Below, piece by piece: positions 8,836-17,925 of a DNA stretch of 64,000 nucleotides. This DNA is from Paraburkholderia agricolaris (GTDB lineage Bacteria; Pseudomonadota; Gammaproteobacteria; Burkholderiales; Burkholderiaceae), in contig NZ_QPER01000001.1 of the NCBI RefSeq assembly GCF_009455635.1, positions 2,790,001 through 2,854,000 of the forward strand, read 5' to 3'. The first letter of the stretch is position 1. Each line of letters opens with the position of its first letter. The notes under the pieces were generated by a model. That model saw only the letters and a program-made list of their open reading frames with translations. It ran no database searches and had not been told where the DNA came from. A program made the position numbers and the translations under genes.

Positions 8836-9081
8836 CTACGTCTCGGGCGAGGCCCGGTCTGTCGCGATGATCTGGCGGCCGTACTCCACGGCCGCCTCAC
8901 GTGCCTGCGCCGGCGTCGCGTAAGGTCCGATCTGCGGCGCGCCTTCGAACGGGAACAGGATCTTCCGGTCGGACTTTCTGATCACCCTCAGGCCGCCCAC
9001 GTACCGGCCGTCGCTCGTGCCGTGATAGGTCGCGAAGATCTCGAAGTCGCCGTCGGACACATCCGCCTTATGCCGCACCAT
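8836..9081 (-). CDS. DUF6723-like small protein
   Basis: An 81-residue protein beginning MVRHKADVSDGDFEIFATY, with AAGGA 7 bases before the ATG at 9081. It contains GTSDGRYVGGLRVIRKSD, a mixed beta pattern, and a C-terminal helix (TPAQAREAAVEYGRQII). It resembles small Paraburkholderia proteins annotated as DUF6723; that family name is from memory and should be treated as tentative. It lies just beyond the catalase stop on the same strand and may share its transcript. Confidence 0.6.
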   Translation of the reverse strand: MVRHKADVSDGDFEIFATYHGTSDGRYVGGLRVIRKSDRKILFPFEGAPQIGPYATPAQAREAAVEYGRQIIATDRASPET

Positions 9082-9106
9082 TGCAAATTCCTTAACTATC
9101 CTTACG

Positions 9107-11212
9107 TTATGCCGGTACCGTTTGCGCCAGCGCCGCCCGCGACCACACGCGGTGCTGCTCCGCCGCCGCAACGAACGCCTTAAGCACCTCGGCGCTCTGG
9201 CTGTCGTCGCCGGTTACCACGCCATCGGCCTGGTCCGGCAGTTGAGCCGCCGCCAGCACGTCGCGCCCCGCCCCGAGCGCCGCAATCGCTTTCAGATGCT
9301 TGAACGCCTCCAGCACGAAATGCCGCGCGTCGCCGGATTGCGCCAGTGTTTTCGCACCAGCCTCGCCGCCGCAGACGATCACCGCGTCGAACATGATCGA
9401 CGGCATTCCGGCGATCGTCGCGTCCGGCTGCAAACCGTCGATCGCAGCCAGGCTCGGCGCGATCAGCAACGGCGTCGCGCCCTCGCCCAAGAGCGCCTGC
9501 TGAAGCTTCCTGATCGACGCGCCATCGGCACCGGGCGCAGCCAGCAACGCGATCTTGCAGGTCTTGATGCCCGGCTTGCCGCGATTGAGCAGGCTGAGCG
9601 CCGGCGAAGTCTGCGGCTTCGACGCGGGGGGCGCCTTACCCTTCTTCGGCGCGGGTAAACCCAAGCCTTCCGCGACCTTCGCTGCGAGACCAGCGTCGAA
9701 GTTGGCAAGAATCTCGTTCACCACGCGCTCGCGAATCTCCGGCTTCGTCACCTTGCCGAGTTCGAACTGATAGGCAGCACTGATGTGCTCCTGCTCGACC
9801 TCGGACATGCTCTGGTAGAAGAGCGCGGCTTGCGAGAAGTGATCGGCAAAAGACTCGCTGCGCACGCGGATCTTCACGCCGTCGACACGCTCCTGATAGC
9901 TCTCGAAGCCGCCTTCTGACGGCGCCGGACTAGTCTCCTTCGGCCAGCCCCCGCTCAGCGAGTTCGGCTCATACGAGGCCTGCCCGACATTGATCGCCTG
10001 GCGATGCATCGCGTCGCGCTGGTTGTTATGAAACGGGCACACCGGCCGGTTGATCGGAATCTCGTGGAAGTTCGGGCCGCCCAGCCGGCTGATCTGCGTA
10101 TCCGTGTACGAAAAGAGCCGGCCTTGCAGCAACGGATCGTTGCTAAAGTCGATACCCGGCACGATATGGCCCGGGTGAAACGCGACCTGTTCGGTCTCGG
10201 CGAAGAAATTATCCGGATTGCGGTTAAGCGTCATCTTGCCGATGATTTTTACCGGTACGCGCTCTTCCGGTATCAGCTTGGTCGGATCGAGCAGATCGAA
10301 ACCGAAGCTGTTTTCATCCTGTTCCTCGACGATCTGCACGCCGAGTTCGTATTCAGGGAAGTCGCCCCGTTCGATTGCTTCCCACAGGTCGCGCCGATGG
10401 AAGTCGGGATCCTTGCCGGCGAGCTTTTGCGCTTCGTCCCACAACAGCGAATAGGAGCCCAGCACGGGGCGCCAGTGAAACTTGACGAAACGCGCCTTGC
10501 CTTGCGCATTCACGAAGCGGAAGGTGTGAACGCCAAAGCCCTCCATGGTGCGCAAGCTGCGTGGGATCGCGCGGTCCGACATGGTCCACAGCACCATGTG
10601 TGCGGACTCCGGCACCAGCGACACGAAATCCCAGAACGTATCGTGCGCGGAGCCGCCGGTGGGCATCTCGTTGGGCGCTTCCGGTTTGACAGCGTGGACG
10701 AAGTCCGGGAACTTGATCGCGTCCTGGATAAAGAACACCGGCATGTTGTTGCCTACCAGATCGTAATTACCCTCCTGCGTGTAAAACTTCACCGCGAAAC
10801 CGCGCACGTCGCGCACGGTATCCGCCGAGCCACGCGGCCCCTGTACGGTAGAAAAGCGCACGTAGACCGGGGTCTGCTCGGCCGGGTTCTGCAGGAACGC
10901 GGCTTTGGTGTACTCGGTCATCGGCTCGTATAGCTGGAACACCCCATGTGCAGCGGAGCCGCGTGCATGCACAATGCGCTCCGGAATCCGCTCGTGATCG
11001 AAATGCGTGATCTTCTCGCGCATGATGAAGTCTTCGAGCAGAGACGGACCGCGCGGACCGGCGCGCAACGTGTTCTGATTGTCGGCGATCTTTACGCCCT
11101 GATTGGTTCGCAGCGCCGCACCGTCGGGACGGACGCGGAACGGTTCGAGATCTTGCGATTTGCGGTCGTCAGCCGGGGTTGCGGGCTGACGGGTGCCGGT
11201 TTTGCCTGCCAT
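9107..11212 (-). CDS. katE: Large-subunit catalase, KatE (HPII) type
   Basis: A 701-residue monofunctional heme catalase of the large-subunit clade, which breaks hydrogen peroxide into water and oxygen. The core shows the active-site His in [10 protein letters not shown], Asn in VGNNMPVFF and the heme-ligand Tyr in RLFSYTDTQ. The last 150 residues form the flavodoxin/DJ-1-like domain found only in this clade ([15 protein letters not shown] onward). AAGGAG lies 7 bases before the ATG at 11212; the longer open frame to 11500 has no ribosome site and an unrelated sequence. In E. coli the homologue is a stationary-phase enzyme. Here it stands among other stress proteins and could also serve peroxide made by the flavin enzymes nearby. 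Confidence 0.92.
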   Translation of the reverse strand: MAGKTGTRQPATPADDRKSQDLEPFRVRPDGAALRTNQGVKIADNQNTLRAGPRGPSLLEDFIMREKITHFDHERIPERIVHARGSAAHGVFQLYEPMTEYTKAAFLQNPAEQTPVYVRFSTVQGPRGSADTVRDVRGFAVKFYTQEGNYDLVGNNMPVFFIQDAIKFPDFVHAVKPEAPNEMPTGGSAHDTFWDFVSLVPESAHMVLWTMSDRAIPRSLRTMEGFGVHTFRFVNAQGKARFVKFHWRPVLGSYSLLWDEAQKLAGKDPDFHRRDLWEAIERGDFPEYELGVQIVEEQDENSFGFDLLDPTKLIPEERVPVKIIGKMTLNRNPDNFFAETEQVAFHPGHIVPGIDFSNDPLLQGRLFSYTDTQISRLGGPNFHEIPINRPVCPFHNNQRDAMHRQAINVGQASYEPNSLSGGWPKETSPAPSEGGFESYQERVDGVKIRVRSESFADHFSQAALFYQSMSEVEQEHISAAYQFELGKVTKPEIRERVVNEILANFDAGLAAKVAEGLGLPAPKKGKAPPASKPQTSPALSLLNRGKPGIKTCKIALLAAPGADGASIRKLQQALLGEGATPLLIAPSLAAIDGLQPDATIAGMPSIMFDAVIVCGGEAGAKTLAQSGDARHFVLEAFKHLKAIAALGAGRDVLAAAQLPDQADGVVTGDDSQSAEVLKAFVAAAEQHRVWSRAALAQTVPA

Positions 11213-11325
11213 GGAAACACTCCTTGCGTTAGCAGCGCCAGGCGATGATTCGCTCCGGCTCGAACGCAGGGTCAGCAAGCGTTGTTCCCGATGAAAGCTG
11301 CGCGGCTCCGTTTCCGGCCATGCGT

Positions 11326-11349
11326 CTGGCGGACGCGCTGGTCCGCCAG
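11326..11349 (-). terminator. Perfect 9-base hairpin
   Basis: CTGGCGGAC and GTCCGCCAG form a perfect stem around a 6-base loop. It lies 6 bases beyond the stop of the small ORF at 11356-11526 and about 110 bases before katE on the same strand. It could end a short upstream transcript or shape the katE leader. No U-run follows. Confidence 0.4.
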
Positions 11350-11355
11350 GCCGGA

Positions 11356-11526
11356 TTACATCGTTGCTGCTACGACGACACGCGGGCGCCCCGCTTCCCG
11401 CCACTGCTCGATCACTGCTGCCTCCGTTTTTGCCGGGTCCCATACTGGTACGCGTATTTCTCCGCGTATCTGTCCGCGCACTTCTCCGTATGGCCCCCAT
11501 ATTGAGGCCAAATACGGCACGAACAT
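11356..11526 (-). CDS. Possible small protein with internal GEIR repeats
   Basis: A 56-codon ORF starting at 11526, with AGGA 5 bases before the ATG. It encodes three tandem four-residue units ([12 protein letters not shown]), matching a 12-base DNA repeat at about 11452-11488, followed by [17 protein letters not shown] and a basic end. Codon use includes several ATA and A-ending codons, unlike the neighbours. A hairpin follows the stop closely, which favours a real transcript. I recognise no family, and it may be a chance ORF. Confidence 0.3.
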   Translation of the reverse strand: MFVPYLASIWGPYGEVRGQIRGEIRVPVWDPAKTEAAVIEQWREAGRPRVVVAATM

Positions 11527-11610
11527 TATTGTCCTAGTACATTGGCGAACAAAAATAATGCTGTGTATCCGGCATTCGGCAATGCAGTGCAGCACATCTC
11601 AGCCATTACA

Positions 11611-11637
11611 GCGGGGTATCGCATCCGATAACCCCGC
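11611..11637 (-). terminator. Hairpin after the PA2169-type gene
   Basis: GCGGGGTATCG pairs with CGATAACCCCGC (one bulged base) around a 4-base loop, 9 bases beyond the stop of the gene ending at 11646. A likely terminator, although the following bases are not T-rich. Confidence 0.5.
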
Positions 11638-11645
11638 CCCGTCGA

Positions 11646-12098
11646 TTAAGGCTTGGCCGCAGCGTACTGATCACGCAGATCGCGCACGCGGTCATGGTTT
11701 TGCAGCACGCCCTGATACTGGCGCTCGACGATTGCGCGCACGTCCGGCGGCAATTCCTTCTCGAGCGCATCGTGATAGCGTTTCTTCGCGACGTCCTCGC
11801 CCTTTTCGCACTCGGCAAGAATCTCGTGATCGCTGCGATTCGCCACCGCGGACTTCACGTCGACCCAGCCGCGATGCAAGGCGCCGCTCACACTGCCATG
11901 CGTTTCGGGCTTGCCGCCCATGCCTTGAACGGCATCCTGCAGTTCACGCGCACCGCGCGCGCAGTCTGCGGCCCGCGACTGGAACAAGGTCTTCAGTTGC
12001 GCGTCATGCGCGTCCTCGGCGGCCTTGAGAAAGCCCTTCTCGCCGTCCTTCGACGTTTCGACCAGATCATTCAGCACGGAAACAACGTTCGTAGCCAT
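11646..12098 (-). CDS. PA2169/DUF2383-family four-helix protein
   Basis: A 150-residue, mostly helical protein with the family opening VVSVLNDLVETSKDGEKGF, then four predicted helices and a C-terminal HDRVRDLRDQY. GGAGG lies 6 bases before the ATG at 12098. The family has a ferritin-like four-helix fold and unknown function; members are induced by general stress in several proteobacteria. It is divergent from topoisomerase IB and next to catalase, in keeping with a stress-response block. Confidence 0.8.
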   Translation of the reverse strand: MATNVVSVLNDLVETSKDGEKGFLKAAEDAHDAQLKTLFQSRAADCARGARELQDAVQGMGGKPETHGSVSGALHRGWVDVKSAVANRSDHEILAECEKGEDVAKKRYHDALEKELPPDVRAIVERQYQGVLQNHDRVRDLRDQYAAAKP

Positions 12099-12317
12099 TC
12101 AATACCTCCAGAGGTGTCGTCTATCAGGAAATCCGCCGCCGCAGTTTTTCCATGCAGCAGCAGAACTCCCCAGGCTATTCGCATGCGGCGTGCCTGGCAT
12201 CCACCGCGTCGCATACGGGAACGTGCGGGCACGCTCCGACAGTCAGGCATCGGCTTTGCTCATAGCGGGAACGCCGGCGCATTGCGCGCCACGCATCTGA
12301 AACTTTTACTCACAACG

Positions 12318-13457
12318 ATGCCTGCCACCACCCATTCGACCCAGCGCCGCACTGACAAGCGCGTTGACAAGCTCACGCGGCAAGCCGCTGCCGTCGCGAT
12401 CGCGCCGGGGCTGCGGCACACGGACGACACCCAGCCCGGTTACACTCGCAAGCGGAAAACCAAAGCGGGAAAGGATGGTTTCGCCTACTTCGACATGGCA
12501 GGCAAACGCATCGCCGACGCCGACGAAATTGCCCGTATCAACACGCTCGCAATTCCGCCCGCCTATGAAGAGGTGTGGATTTGCGCGGACGCTCGCGGTC
12601 ATCTGCAGGCGACCGGCCGCGACGCGCGCGGCCGCAAGCAGTACCGCTATCACCCGCTCTGGCGCGAAACACGCGACACCGACAAATACGAGCGCATGGC
12701 CGCGTTCGGCCGCGCGTTGCCGAAGATCCGCGCGCGCGTCGCACGCGATCTGAAATTGCCGGGGATGCCGTGCGACAAAGTCATTGCCGCGATCGTGCAG
12801 TTGCTCGACACGACGCTCATCCGCGTCGGCAGTGTCGAATACGCACGCGATAACCAGTCGTACGGTTTGACGACGCTGCGCAAAAAACACCTGAAGATCG
12901 AAGCGGGTCAATTGCGCCTGAAATTCCGCGGCAAGAGCGGTATCGAGCACGATGTCGCGGTAGACCATCCGCGCGTCAGGCGCATTGTGCGGCGCTGCGC
13001 GGAACTGCCGGGCCACGAACTGTTCCAGTATCTCGACGAGGACGGCATGCGCCGCACCATCGGTTCGGCCGACATCAACGATTACTTGCGCCGCGCGAGC
13101 AACGCGGATTTCACGGCGAAGGACTACCGGACCTGGGCAGGCAGCGTCCATGCATTGGCCACGCTACGGCGGCTGATGTGCGGCAGCGCGGCGCAAACCC
13201 GCCGGCATATCGTGGCAACAGTCAAGGACGTGGCGACGTTGTTGCGCAATACGCCAGCGGTATGCCGGCGCTGCTACATCCACCCGGTGGTGATCAGCGC
13301 GTTCGAAGCGGACGAACTACAGGACTTGCTGCCCGGCCAGTCGCGCCGCGGTCTGAAAGTGGATGAAACGGCGTTCGCCGCGCTGCTGACGCGGGCGGCG
13401 AGGCGCGCCGCGAAGCTCGCGCGTCAGGCGGGGCGAAAACCCAGGCAAAGCTCATAG
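12318..13457 (+). CDS. DNA topoisomerase IB (poxvirus-like)
   Basis: A 379-residue type IB topoisomerase, which relaxes supercoils through a 3'-phosphotyrosyl link without ATP. The N-terminal domain has GYTRKRKTKAGKDGFAYFD (about 41-59). The catalytic part has SYGLTTLRKKH (181-191), KDYRTWAGS (268-276) and the nucleophile Tyr320 in CRRCYIHP, and the basic tail RKPRQSS ends the protein. The start at 12318 has no strong ribosome site; an open frame reaching back to 11694 is antisense to the PA2169-type gene and not coding. Such enzymes are accessory in bacteria and often found in stress or DNA-repair neighbourhoods. Confidence 0.85.
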   Translation: MPATTHSTQRRTDKRVDKLTRQAAAVAIAPGLRHTDDTQPGYTRKRKTKAGKDGFAYFDMAGKRIADADEIARINTLAIPPAYEEVWICADARGHLQATGRDARGRKQYRYHPLWRETRDTDKYERMAAFGRALPKIRARVARDLKLPGMPCDKVIAAIVQLLDTTLIRVGSVEYARDNQSYGLTTLRKKHLKIEAGQLRLKFRGKSGIEHDVAVDHPRVRRIVRRCAELPGHELFQYLDEDGMRRTIGSADINDYLRRASNADFTAKDYRTWAGSVHALATLRRLMCGSAAQTRRHIVATVKDVATLLRNTPAVCRRCYIHPVVISAFEADELQDLLPGQSRRGLKVDETAFAALLTRAARRAAKLARQAGRKPRQSS

Positions 13458-13621
13458 GGCTTATGAACCCGCTGTGAATCCGCTGCAAGCGCAGCGTGAA
13501 TCTGCGCTCGCGCGTCGTGCGCCAAATGCACCACAGGGATATGGATAGTCGAGAATCTTGGTTCTGCCGCGGCGCAGAAAGGACGACACTGAGCGCTTCC
13601 TCTCCGGCGTGGTCTACTGAG

Positions 13622-13864
13622 ATGAGCAAACCCCAGTGGGATTATTCGCAGCACACCGCTGCAACGGCCTCGCACGATGTCTCGCATCCGGAGCCTGAAC
13701 GTTCGCGTCCATCGCATGGCCGGGTTGTCGCCGTTTTGCTGATCGCCGCGCTATGCGCGTGTTTCGAGCGCGAAATCTCCGGCCCGACAGAGGGTGGCAT
13801 CCTGCCCGTCGTAGCGAAATACTGGCAAGCGGCCAAAGCCTTGACACCTGCGCCAACACGTTAG
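13622..13864 (+). CDS. Small single-span membrane protein, unknown
   Basis: An 80-residue ORF beginning MSKPQWDYSQHT, with a polar N-terminal third, one membrane span (GRVVAVLLIAALCACF, about 36-51) and a short periplasmic tail. No family is recognised and the ribosome site is poor, so it may not be expressed. It converges with the membrane-protein gene ending at 13916. Confidence 0.35.
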   Translation: MSKPQWDYSQHTAATASHDVSHPEPERSRPSHGRVVAVLLIAALCACFEREISGPTEGGILPVVAKYWQAAKALTPAPTR

Positions 13865-13915
13865 CGCGACTTCCTCGCCGGAAGAATTATCTGGCGACGT
13901 GCAATTCCGCCGCCA

Positions 13916-14599
13916 TCACCCGTCGCCGGTTGGAACAGCGGTGTTGAGCGCCAGCGAGAGCGCACCCACCAGAATCAGGCTCACCGCCCAGACTGCGTCC
14001 AGATTGAACCAGCTCCGCGACACGAACTTCAACCCAAGATAGCGATAGACCAGCCACGCAAGGAGCCCGCCGACCGCGATCATCGCCGCAGCATGAACGC
14101 CGGAGACGAGCAGCGCCATGCCCAGATTGGCGTCGATCAGGGCTCGCGCGGCCTGGTGCCCTCGATCCATACCGTAGGAGCGGCACAGGCCGAGATAGAC
14201 CGGCACCAGCATCAGTCCCGCGCCATGCGCGATGGCCACGGCAAAGGACCAGAGCGCGAGCCGCGACGGCGGAATCCGCGCCAGCACACGTGGATGGCGT
14301 CGCCAGATCAGAAGCATCGCGCCAAAAGCAATGACCAGCACACTCGCGCCAATCTGGATCTCGCGCTGCCAGGCGAGCAGCATTGCCAGCATGGCGAACG
14401 GCGCCATCACCACGAACATCGCCAATACATGCCCTGCGGCGAGATACAGGAGCGCGGAGAACAACGCCCGCGCACGCCGCTCCATCAACCCGCTGGAAAC
14501 AGCCAGCGGCCAGCCCATTGCCGGGTTCAGCCCATGATAGAGACCGCTCGCCGCGACGGCCAGCCAAAGGCCGGTTTGCGGCCAGCCGCTGCCAATCAA
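13916..14599 (-). CDS. Polytopic membrane protein coupled to SBP56
   Basis: A 227-residue protein with six or seven membrane spans. The first loop contains GLYHGLNPAMGWPLAV, a His-containing motif reminiscent of HxxxP segments in metal or small-solute exporters, but I cannot assign a family. Its ATG overlaps the stop of the SBP56 gene by 4 bases, so its translation is tied to that gene and it probably serves the same process, for example moving a substrate, product or copper for methanethiol oxidation. That role is inferred. Confidence 0.65.
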   Translation of the reverse strand: MIGSGWPQTGLWLAVAASGLYHGLNPAMGWPLAVSSGLMERRARALFSALLYLAAGHVLAMFVVMAPFAMLAMLLAWQREIQIGASVLVIAFGAMLLIWRRHPRVLARIPPSRLALWSFAVAIAHGAGLMLVPVYLGLCRSYGMDRGHQAARALIDANLGMALLVSGVHAAAMIAVGGLLAWLVYRYLGLKFVSRSWFNLDAVWAVSLILVGALSLALNTAVPTGDG

Positions 14600-16002
14600 G
14601 TCCCCACCGACGGGTAGCAGAACGAATCGGTCGAGCAGTCGCCGCCTTCGAGCCGAATCTGGTGAGCCCGGTAACCGTCGGGAAAGGCTACCCAGTAGTC
14701 CTCGGCGAGGGTCAGGCCACCATCCGGTTCAGCCCGGGCCATGACCTGGGCCGCGGGCACCCCATCCGGATAGAACTGGTTGTCCCATGTCGAGTAGAGA
14801 GAATTGGTCCAGTAGACACGCTTGCCGTCGCGACTGATCTCGACCATCTGCGGACCGCCGGCAAAGGTTTGACCGTTCGGGTGCGGCGTACGCCGTACGA
14901 TCCCGCCGATATGGATTGATCCCGTGAGTTTCGGTTTGCGGGGTTCCGTCACGTCGTACTGACGCAGCTCGCCCGTTCCCCAGCACGCGACGTACAGGAA
15001 TTTGTCGTCGATAGAGAGATCGATGTCGGTGACGAGCGGCGGCACCGCGCCGAATCCCTGCAGCAAGGGCGGCAGCAGTTCCGCGGCGGCAGGCTCGGGC
15101 GGAATAGTCGCCGTCTTCTCGATATGGAACTTGCCGTCCTCGCGCCACCAGGTCCAGATCGATCCTTCAAGGTTCGTCGTATCGACCACCACGCCGATGA
15201 AACCGTACTCCCGGGCCGGATCGTGCGCGGGCCGCACTTCGAGCGCCATCTGATGGTTGGCGCCGAGATCGATCGTTTGCACGTTGCGCCTTGCCCGCAG
15301 ATCCCAGAAGTGGATCTGGTGCCCGTACTTGTTCGAGAGAAGATCTTCGGGGACGATCCCATTCTCGAATTGCGGCGGCAAGGCCCACTCGCTCGACACC
15401 ATGTAGTCGCGCGGCAGGTTCCACCAGAAATCGTAGTGTTTCTCCTGCGGCCCGCGGTCGATCTCCCAGCGGCCGAGAACCTCGAACGTTTCGCAGTCCA
15501 TGATGAAGATGCCCGGCGGCCCGTCAGTGCCGTCTTTCCCGCCGCCACCGAGCGTACTGACGTAGATGCCCTCAGGCCCGCAATGAACCGTGTGAGGACG
15601 CGAATAACCCGTCTTGCGGAAAATTTCCTCGGGCTCGATGATCTTGTGGATGCGCGCCTGGGTCGGATGAGGCTTGGTGTCGACGATATAGATACGCGAG
15701 GAGCGCATGCCCGGAATGATCAGATAGCGCCGTTCGAGAAAGGCGTGACCGGTCAGCGGCGACAGTGACGATGAGCAGGCATTCCAGCCGAAGTGGTGAA
15801 ACTCGTCCCCCTTGTTCGGCACCGGCACCGTGTGAACCACCTGACTATAGGTCGGCGATCCGGGCTTCACATCGATGACGGCGAGCGCGTCGGGCTGCGA
15901 AAAATCGGGGCTGAGCAGCAACGTGTAGGCGAAGTCTTCCGCTGGCGCATCCATCGCGAGCTTCGGCGATGCATGGAACGTAGGATCTGGGCGCATTCCC
16001 AT
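14596..16002 (-). CDS. mtoX: SBP56-family methanethiol oxidase
   Basis: A 468-residue protein of the selenium-binding protein 56 (SELENBP1) family, normal length. Characterised members oxidise methanethiol to formaldehyde, hydrogen sulfide and hydrogen peroxide with copper. Family marks seen are HHFGWNACSS, RPHTVHCGPEGIYVSTLG, CWGTGELRQYD and GGPQMVEISRDGKRVYWTNS of a beta-propeller. The start at 16002 has AAGGAG 8 bases upstream; no signal peptide is visible, so a cytosolic location is likely. It lies 133 bases after an SsuC/TauC-like permease on the same strand, which suggests that it completes a sulfur-recovery pathway by releasing sulfide. Substrate assignment rests on the family only. 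Confidence 0.82.
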   Translation of the reverse strand: MGMRPDPTFHASPKLAMDAPAEDFAYTLLLSPDFSQPDALAVIDVKPGSPTYSQVVHTVPVPNKGDEFHHFGWNACSSSLSPLTGHAFLERRYLIIPGMRSSRIYIVDTKPHPTQARIHKIIEPEEIFRKTGYSRPHTVHCGPEGIYVSTLGGGGKDGTDGPPGIFIMDCETFEVLGRWEIDRGPQEKHYDFWWNLPRDYMVSSEWALPPQFENGIVPEDLLSNKYGHQIHFWDLRARRNVQTIDLGANHQMALEVRPAHDPAREYGFIGVVVDTTNLEGSIWTWWREDGKFHIEKTATIPPEPAAAELLPPLLQGFGAVPPLVTDIDLSIDDKFLYVACWGTGELRQYDVTEPRKPKLTGSIHIGGIVRRTPHPNGQTFAGGPQMVEISRDGKRVYWTNSLYSTWDNQFYPDGVPAAQVMARAEPDGGLTLAEDYWVAFPDGYRAHQIRLEGGDCSTDSFCYPSVGT

Positions 16003-16135
16003 AACAGCGTCTCCTTGTCTATCTGATTCGGGGCCGGCTGCGGCGAGCGCAACCGGTTGTTTCGCCAACTTCAGCGCGCTGCGTATTTCGTCATACATAA
16101 GCGCGTTGCTACTCGCTCATTGTCGCGCCGTACCG

Positions 16136-17014
16136 TTAATGCTGCACGCCCCAGCGCCGAACCGTCACGCGCTCCAGCGTATCGAACACCAGATGCTCGA
16201 TCAGCAAACCGATCACGATCACCGCGGCCAGCCCGGCAAAAACGCGATCCGTGTACAGCTCGTTGCGATTCTGAAAGATATACCAGCCCAGCCCACCGCT
16301 GCCGGAACTCGCACCGAATACGAGTTCGGCGGCGATCAGTGTGCGCCACGCAAAGGCCCAGCCGACCCGCAAGCCGGCCAGAATCGCGGGCAACGCCGCC
16401 GGCACCAGAATCAGCAGAACATGGCGCATGCCCGTGAGGCCGTAGTTGCGCCCCGTCATGCGCAGCGTCGCCGGCACCGATTGAAAGCCGGAGTACGTGT
16501 TCAAGGCGAGTGGCCACAGCACCGAATGGACCAGCACGAACAACAGGCTGCCGGTACCGAGACCGAACCAGAGCAGCGCGAGCGGCAGGAGCGCGATGGA
16601 AGGCAACGGGTTGAACATCGCCGTCAGCATCGACAGGACGTCACGGCCCAGACGCGTCGACACGGCGAGCGACGTCAACGCGAAGGCGAGCAAGGCGCCG
16701 AGCAGATAGCCGCGCAGCAGCACGGACATCGACACCGCCGTTTTCTGCAGCAGTTCGCCGGACCACACACCCTGTACGAACGCGCTGAAGGTCGCGCCGA
16801 AGGTCGGCAGAAGCAGATCGTTGTCGATTGCGCGCGCGGCGATTTCCCATATGACGATCAACACCAGCGCAATCAGTGTCTTGCGCAACCAGCCTTGTTC
16901 GAAGAGGCGCTTGCCCAACGGCAACGGCGCTTCGAGGACGAGCTCGCCGAGCGGCTCGAGCGGGCGCTCGTACTCCTCGCGAACCGGCGGTAACAGCGTA
17001 GCGGGAGAACTCAT
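16136..17014 (-). CDS. ABC transporter permease, sulfonate/taurine type
   Basis: A 292-residue inner-membrane permease of the SsuC/TauC/NrtB group. It has about six spans, an opening WEIAARAIDNDLLLPTF helix-loop, the NPLPSIALLPLALLWFG stretch typical of this group, and the cytosolic coupling segment around GLRVGWAFAWRTLIAAELV. It overlaps the ATPase stop by 4 bases. With the ATPase and binding protein next to it, it forms an importer for an anionic sulfur compound; the exact substrate is not readable. Confidence 0.85.
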   Translation of the reverse strand: MSSPATLLPPVREEYERPLEPLGELVLEAPLPLGKRLFEQGWLRKTLIALVLIVIWEIAARAIDNDLLLPTFGATFSAFVQGVWSGELLQKTAVSMSVLLRGYLLGALLAFALTSLAVSTRLGRDVLSMLTAMFNPLPSIALLPLALLWFGLGTGSLLFVLVHSVLWPLALNTYSGFQSVPATLRMTGRNYGLTGMRHVLLILVPAALPAILAGLRVGWAFAWRTLIAAELVFGASSGSGGLGWYIFQNRNELYTDRVFAGLAAVIVIGLLIEHLVFDTLERVTVRRWGVQH

Positions 17015-17844
17015 TGCCCGGCCTCCGTCTCTTCGAACAGCAGATGATGAATACGCGCGACGCTGCGCTGAAAATCGCTGCGCCCGAAACTGTCCTGCGA
17101 ATACTGATGGCTATTGAGCTCCGCGCGCACACGGCCGGGATGCGGCGACAGCAACAGAATGCGATTGCCGACCACCAGCGCCTCTTCGATCGAATGCGTG
17201 ACGAACAGCAGCGTGAAGTTCACTTCTTCCCACAGGCGCAGCAGTTCCTCCTGCATCTTGCGGCGCGTGAGCGCGTCGAGCGCGGCGAAGGGCTCGTCCA
17301 TCAGCAGCACGCGCGGCTGCATGGCCAGCGCGCGGGCAATCGCGACTCGCTGCTTCATGCCGCCCGACAAGGTGTGCGGATAGGCTTTCGCAAACGACGT
17401 GAGTCCGACCTTCTCCAGGTAATGCAGCGCGCGCTCATTGGCTTCTGCGCGCGACAGCTTTCTCGCGACACGCAGCGGAAACGCGACGTTCTGCAGAACC
17501 GTCTTCCACGGCGGCAACTGGTCGAACTCCTGGAATACGACGATACGATCGGCGCCGGGACCTCGCACGGTCTCGCCGTCGAGCGCGATGCTGCCCGAGG
17601 TCGGTTGAATGAACCCGGCGACCGCTTTGAGCAAAGTCGACTTGCCGCAACCCGACGGTCCCAGCAGCACGAAGCGATCGCCGCCGTAGACATCGAAACT
17701 CACGTTATGGGTCGCGCGAACGATCCGGTCGCGCGTGCGGTATTCAAGGTTGACGTTCTCGACCGCAAGCAGCCTTTCGCTGGTCGCCGGTGTGGCCTGG
17801 GCAGCGGCGTCGTTCGGAAACAGTAAAGTAGGATTGGCCACCAT
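17011..17844 (-). CDS. ABC transporter ATPase, sulfonate/taurine type
   Basis: A 277-residue ATPase of the SsuB/TauB/NrtD group. Walker A is GPSGCGKST (62-70), the Q-loop VVFQEFDQLPPW, the signature LSGGMKQRV, Walker B LLMDEPFAALD, and the switch His in FVTHSIEEA. The start at 17844 has GGGAG 7 bases upstream; the longer frame to 17904 has none. It belongs with the overlapping permease and the binding protein 81 bases upstream. Confidence 0.88.
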   Translation of the reverse strand: MVANPTLLFPNDAAAQATPATSERLLAVENVNLEYRTRDRIVRATHNVSFDVYGGDRFVLLGPSGCGKSTLLKAVAGFIQPTSGSIALDGETVRGPGADRIVVFQEFDQLPPWKTVLQNVAFPLRVARKLSRAEANERALHYLEKVGLTSFAKAYPHTLSGGMKQRVAIARALAMQPRVLLMDEPFAALDALTRRKMQEELLRLWEEVNFTLLFVTHSIEEALVVGNRILLLSPHPGRVRAELNSHQYSQDSFGRSDFQRSVARIHHLLFEETEAGQ

Positions 17845-17925
17845 CAGATCACTCCCTGCAGGTCGACCACAGGGGCCGATGAAGCGCCAACAAAGCGCCG
17901 GCAAAGCTCGCGAAGAAAATCATGC

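Larger units (their letters stand above)
11213..11645. other. Region upstream of katE
   Basis: These 433 bases hold a doubtful 56-codon ORF (11356-11526), a hairpin just after it (11326-11349) and the hairpin after the PA2169-type gene (11611-11637). The katE ribosome site is at its left end. No OxyR-like or other operator could be assigned. Confidence 0.5.

Noticed and set aside
14093..14617. 174-codon plus-strand frame opposite the membrane protein
   Set aside because: It has low-complexity polar composition and lies antisense to a protein with clear membrane spans.
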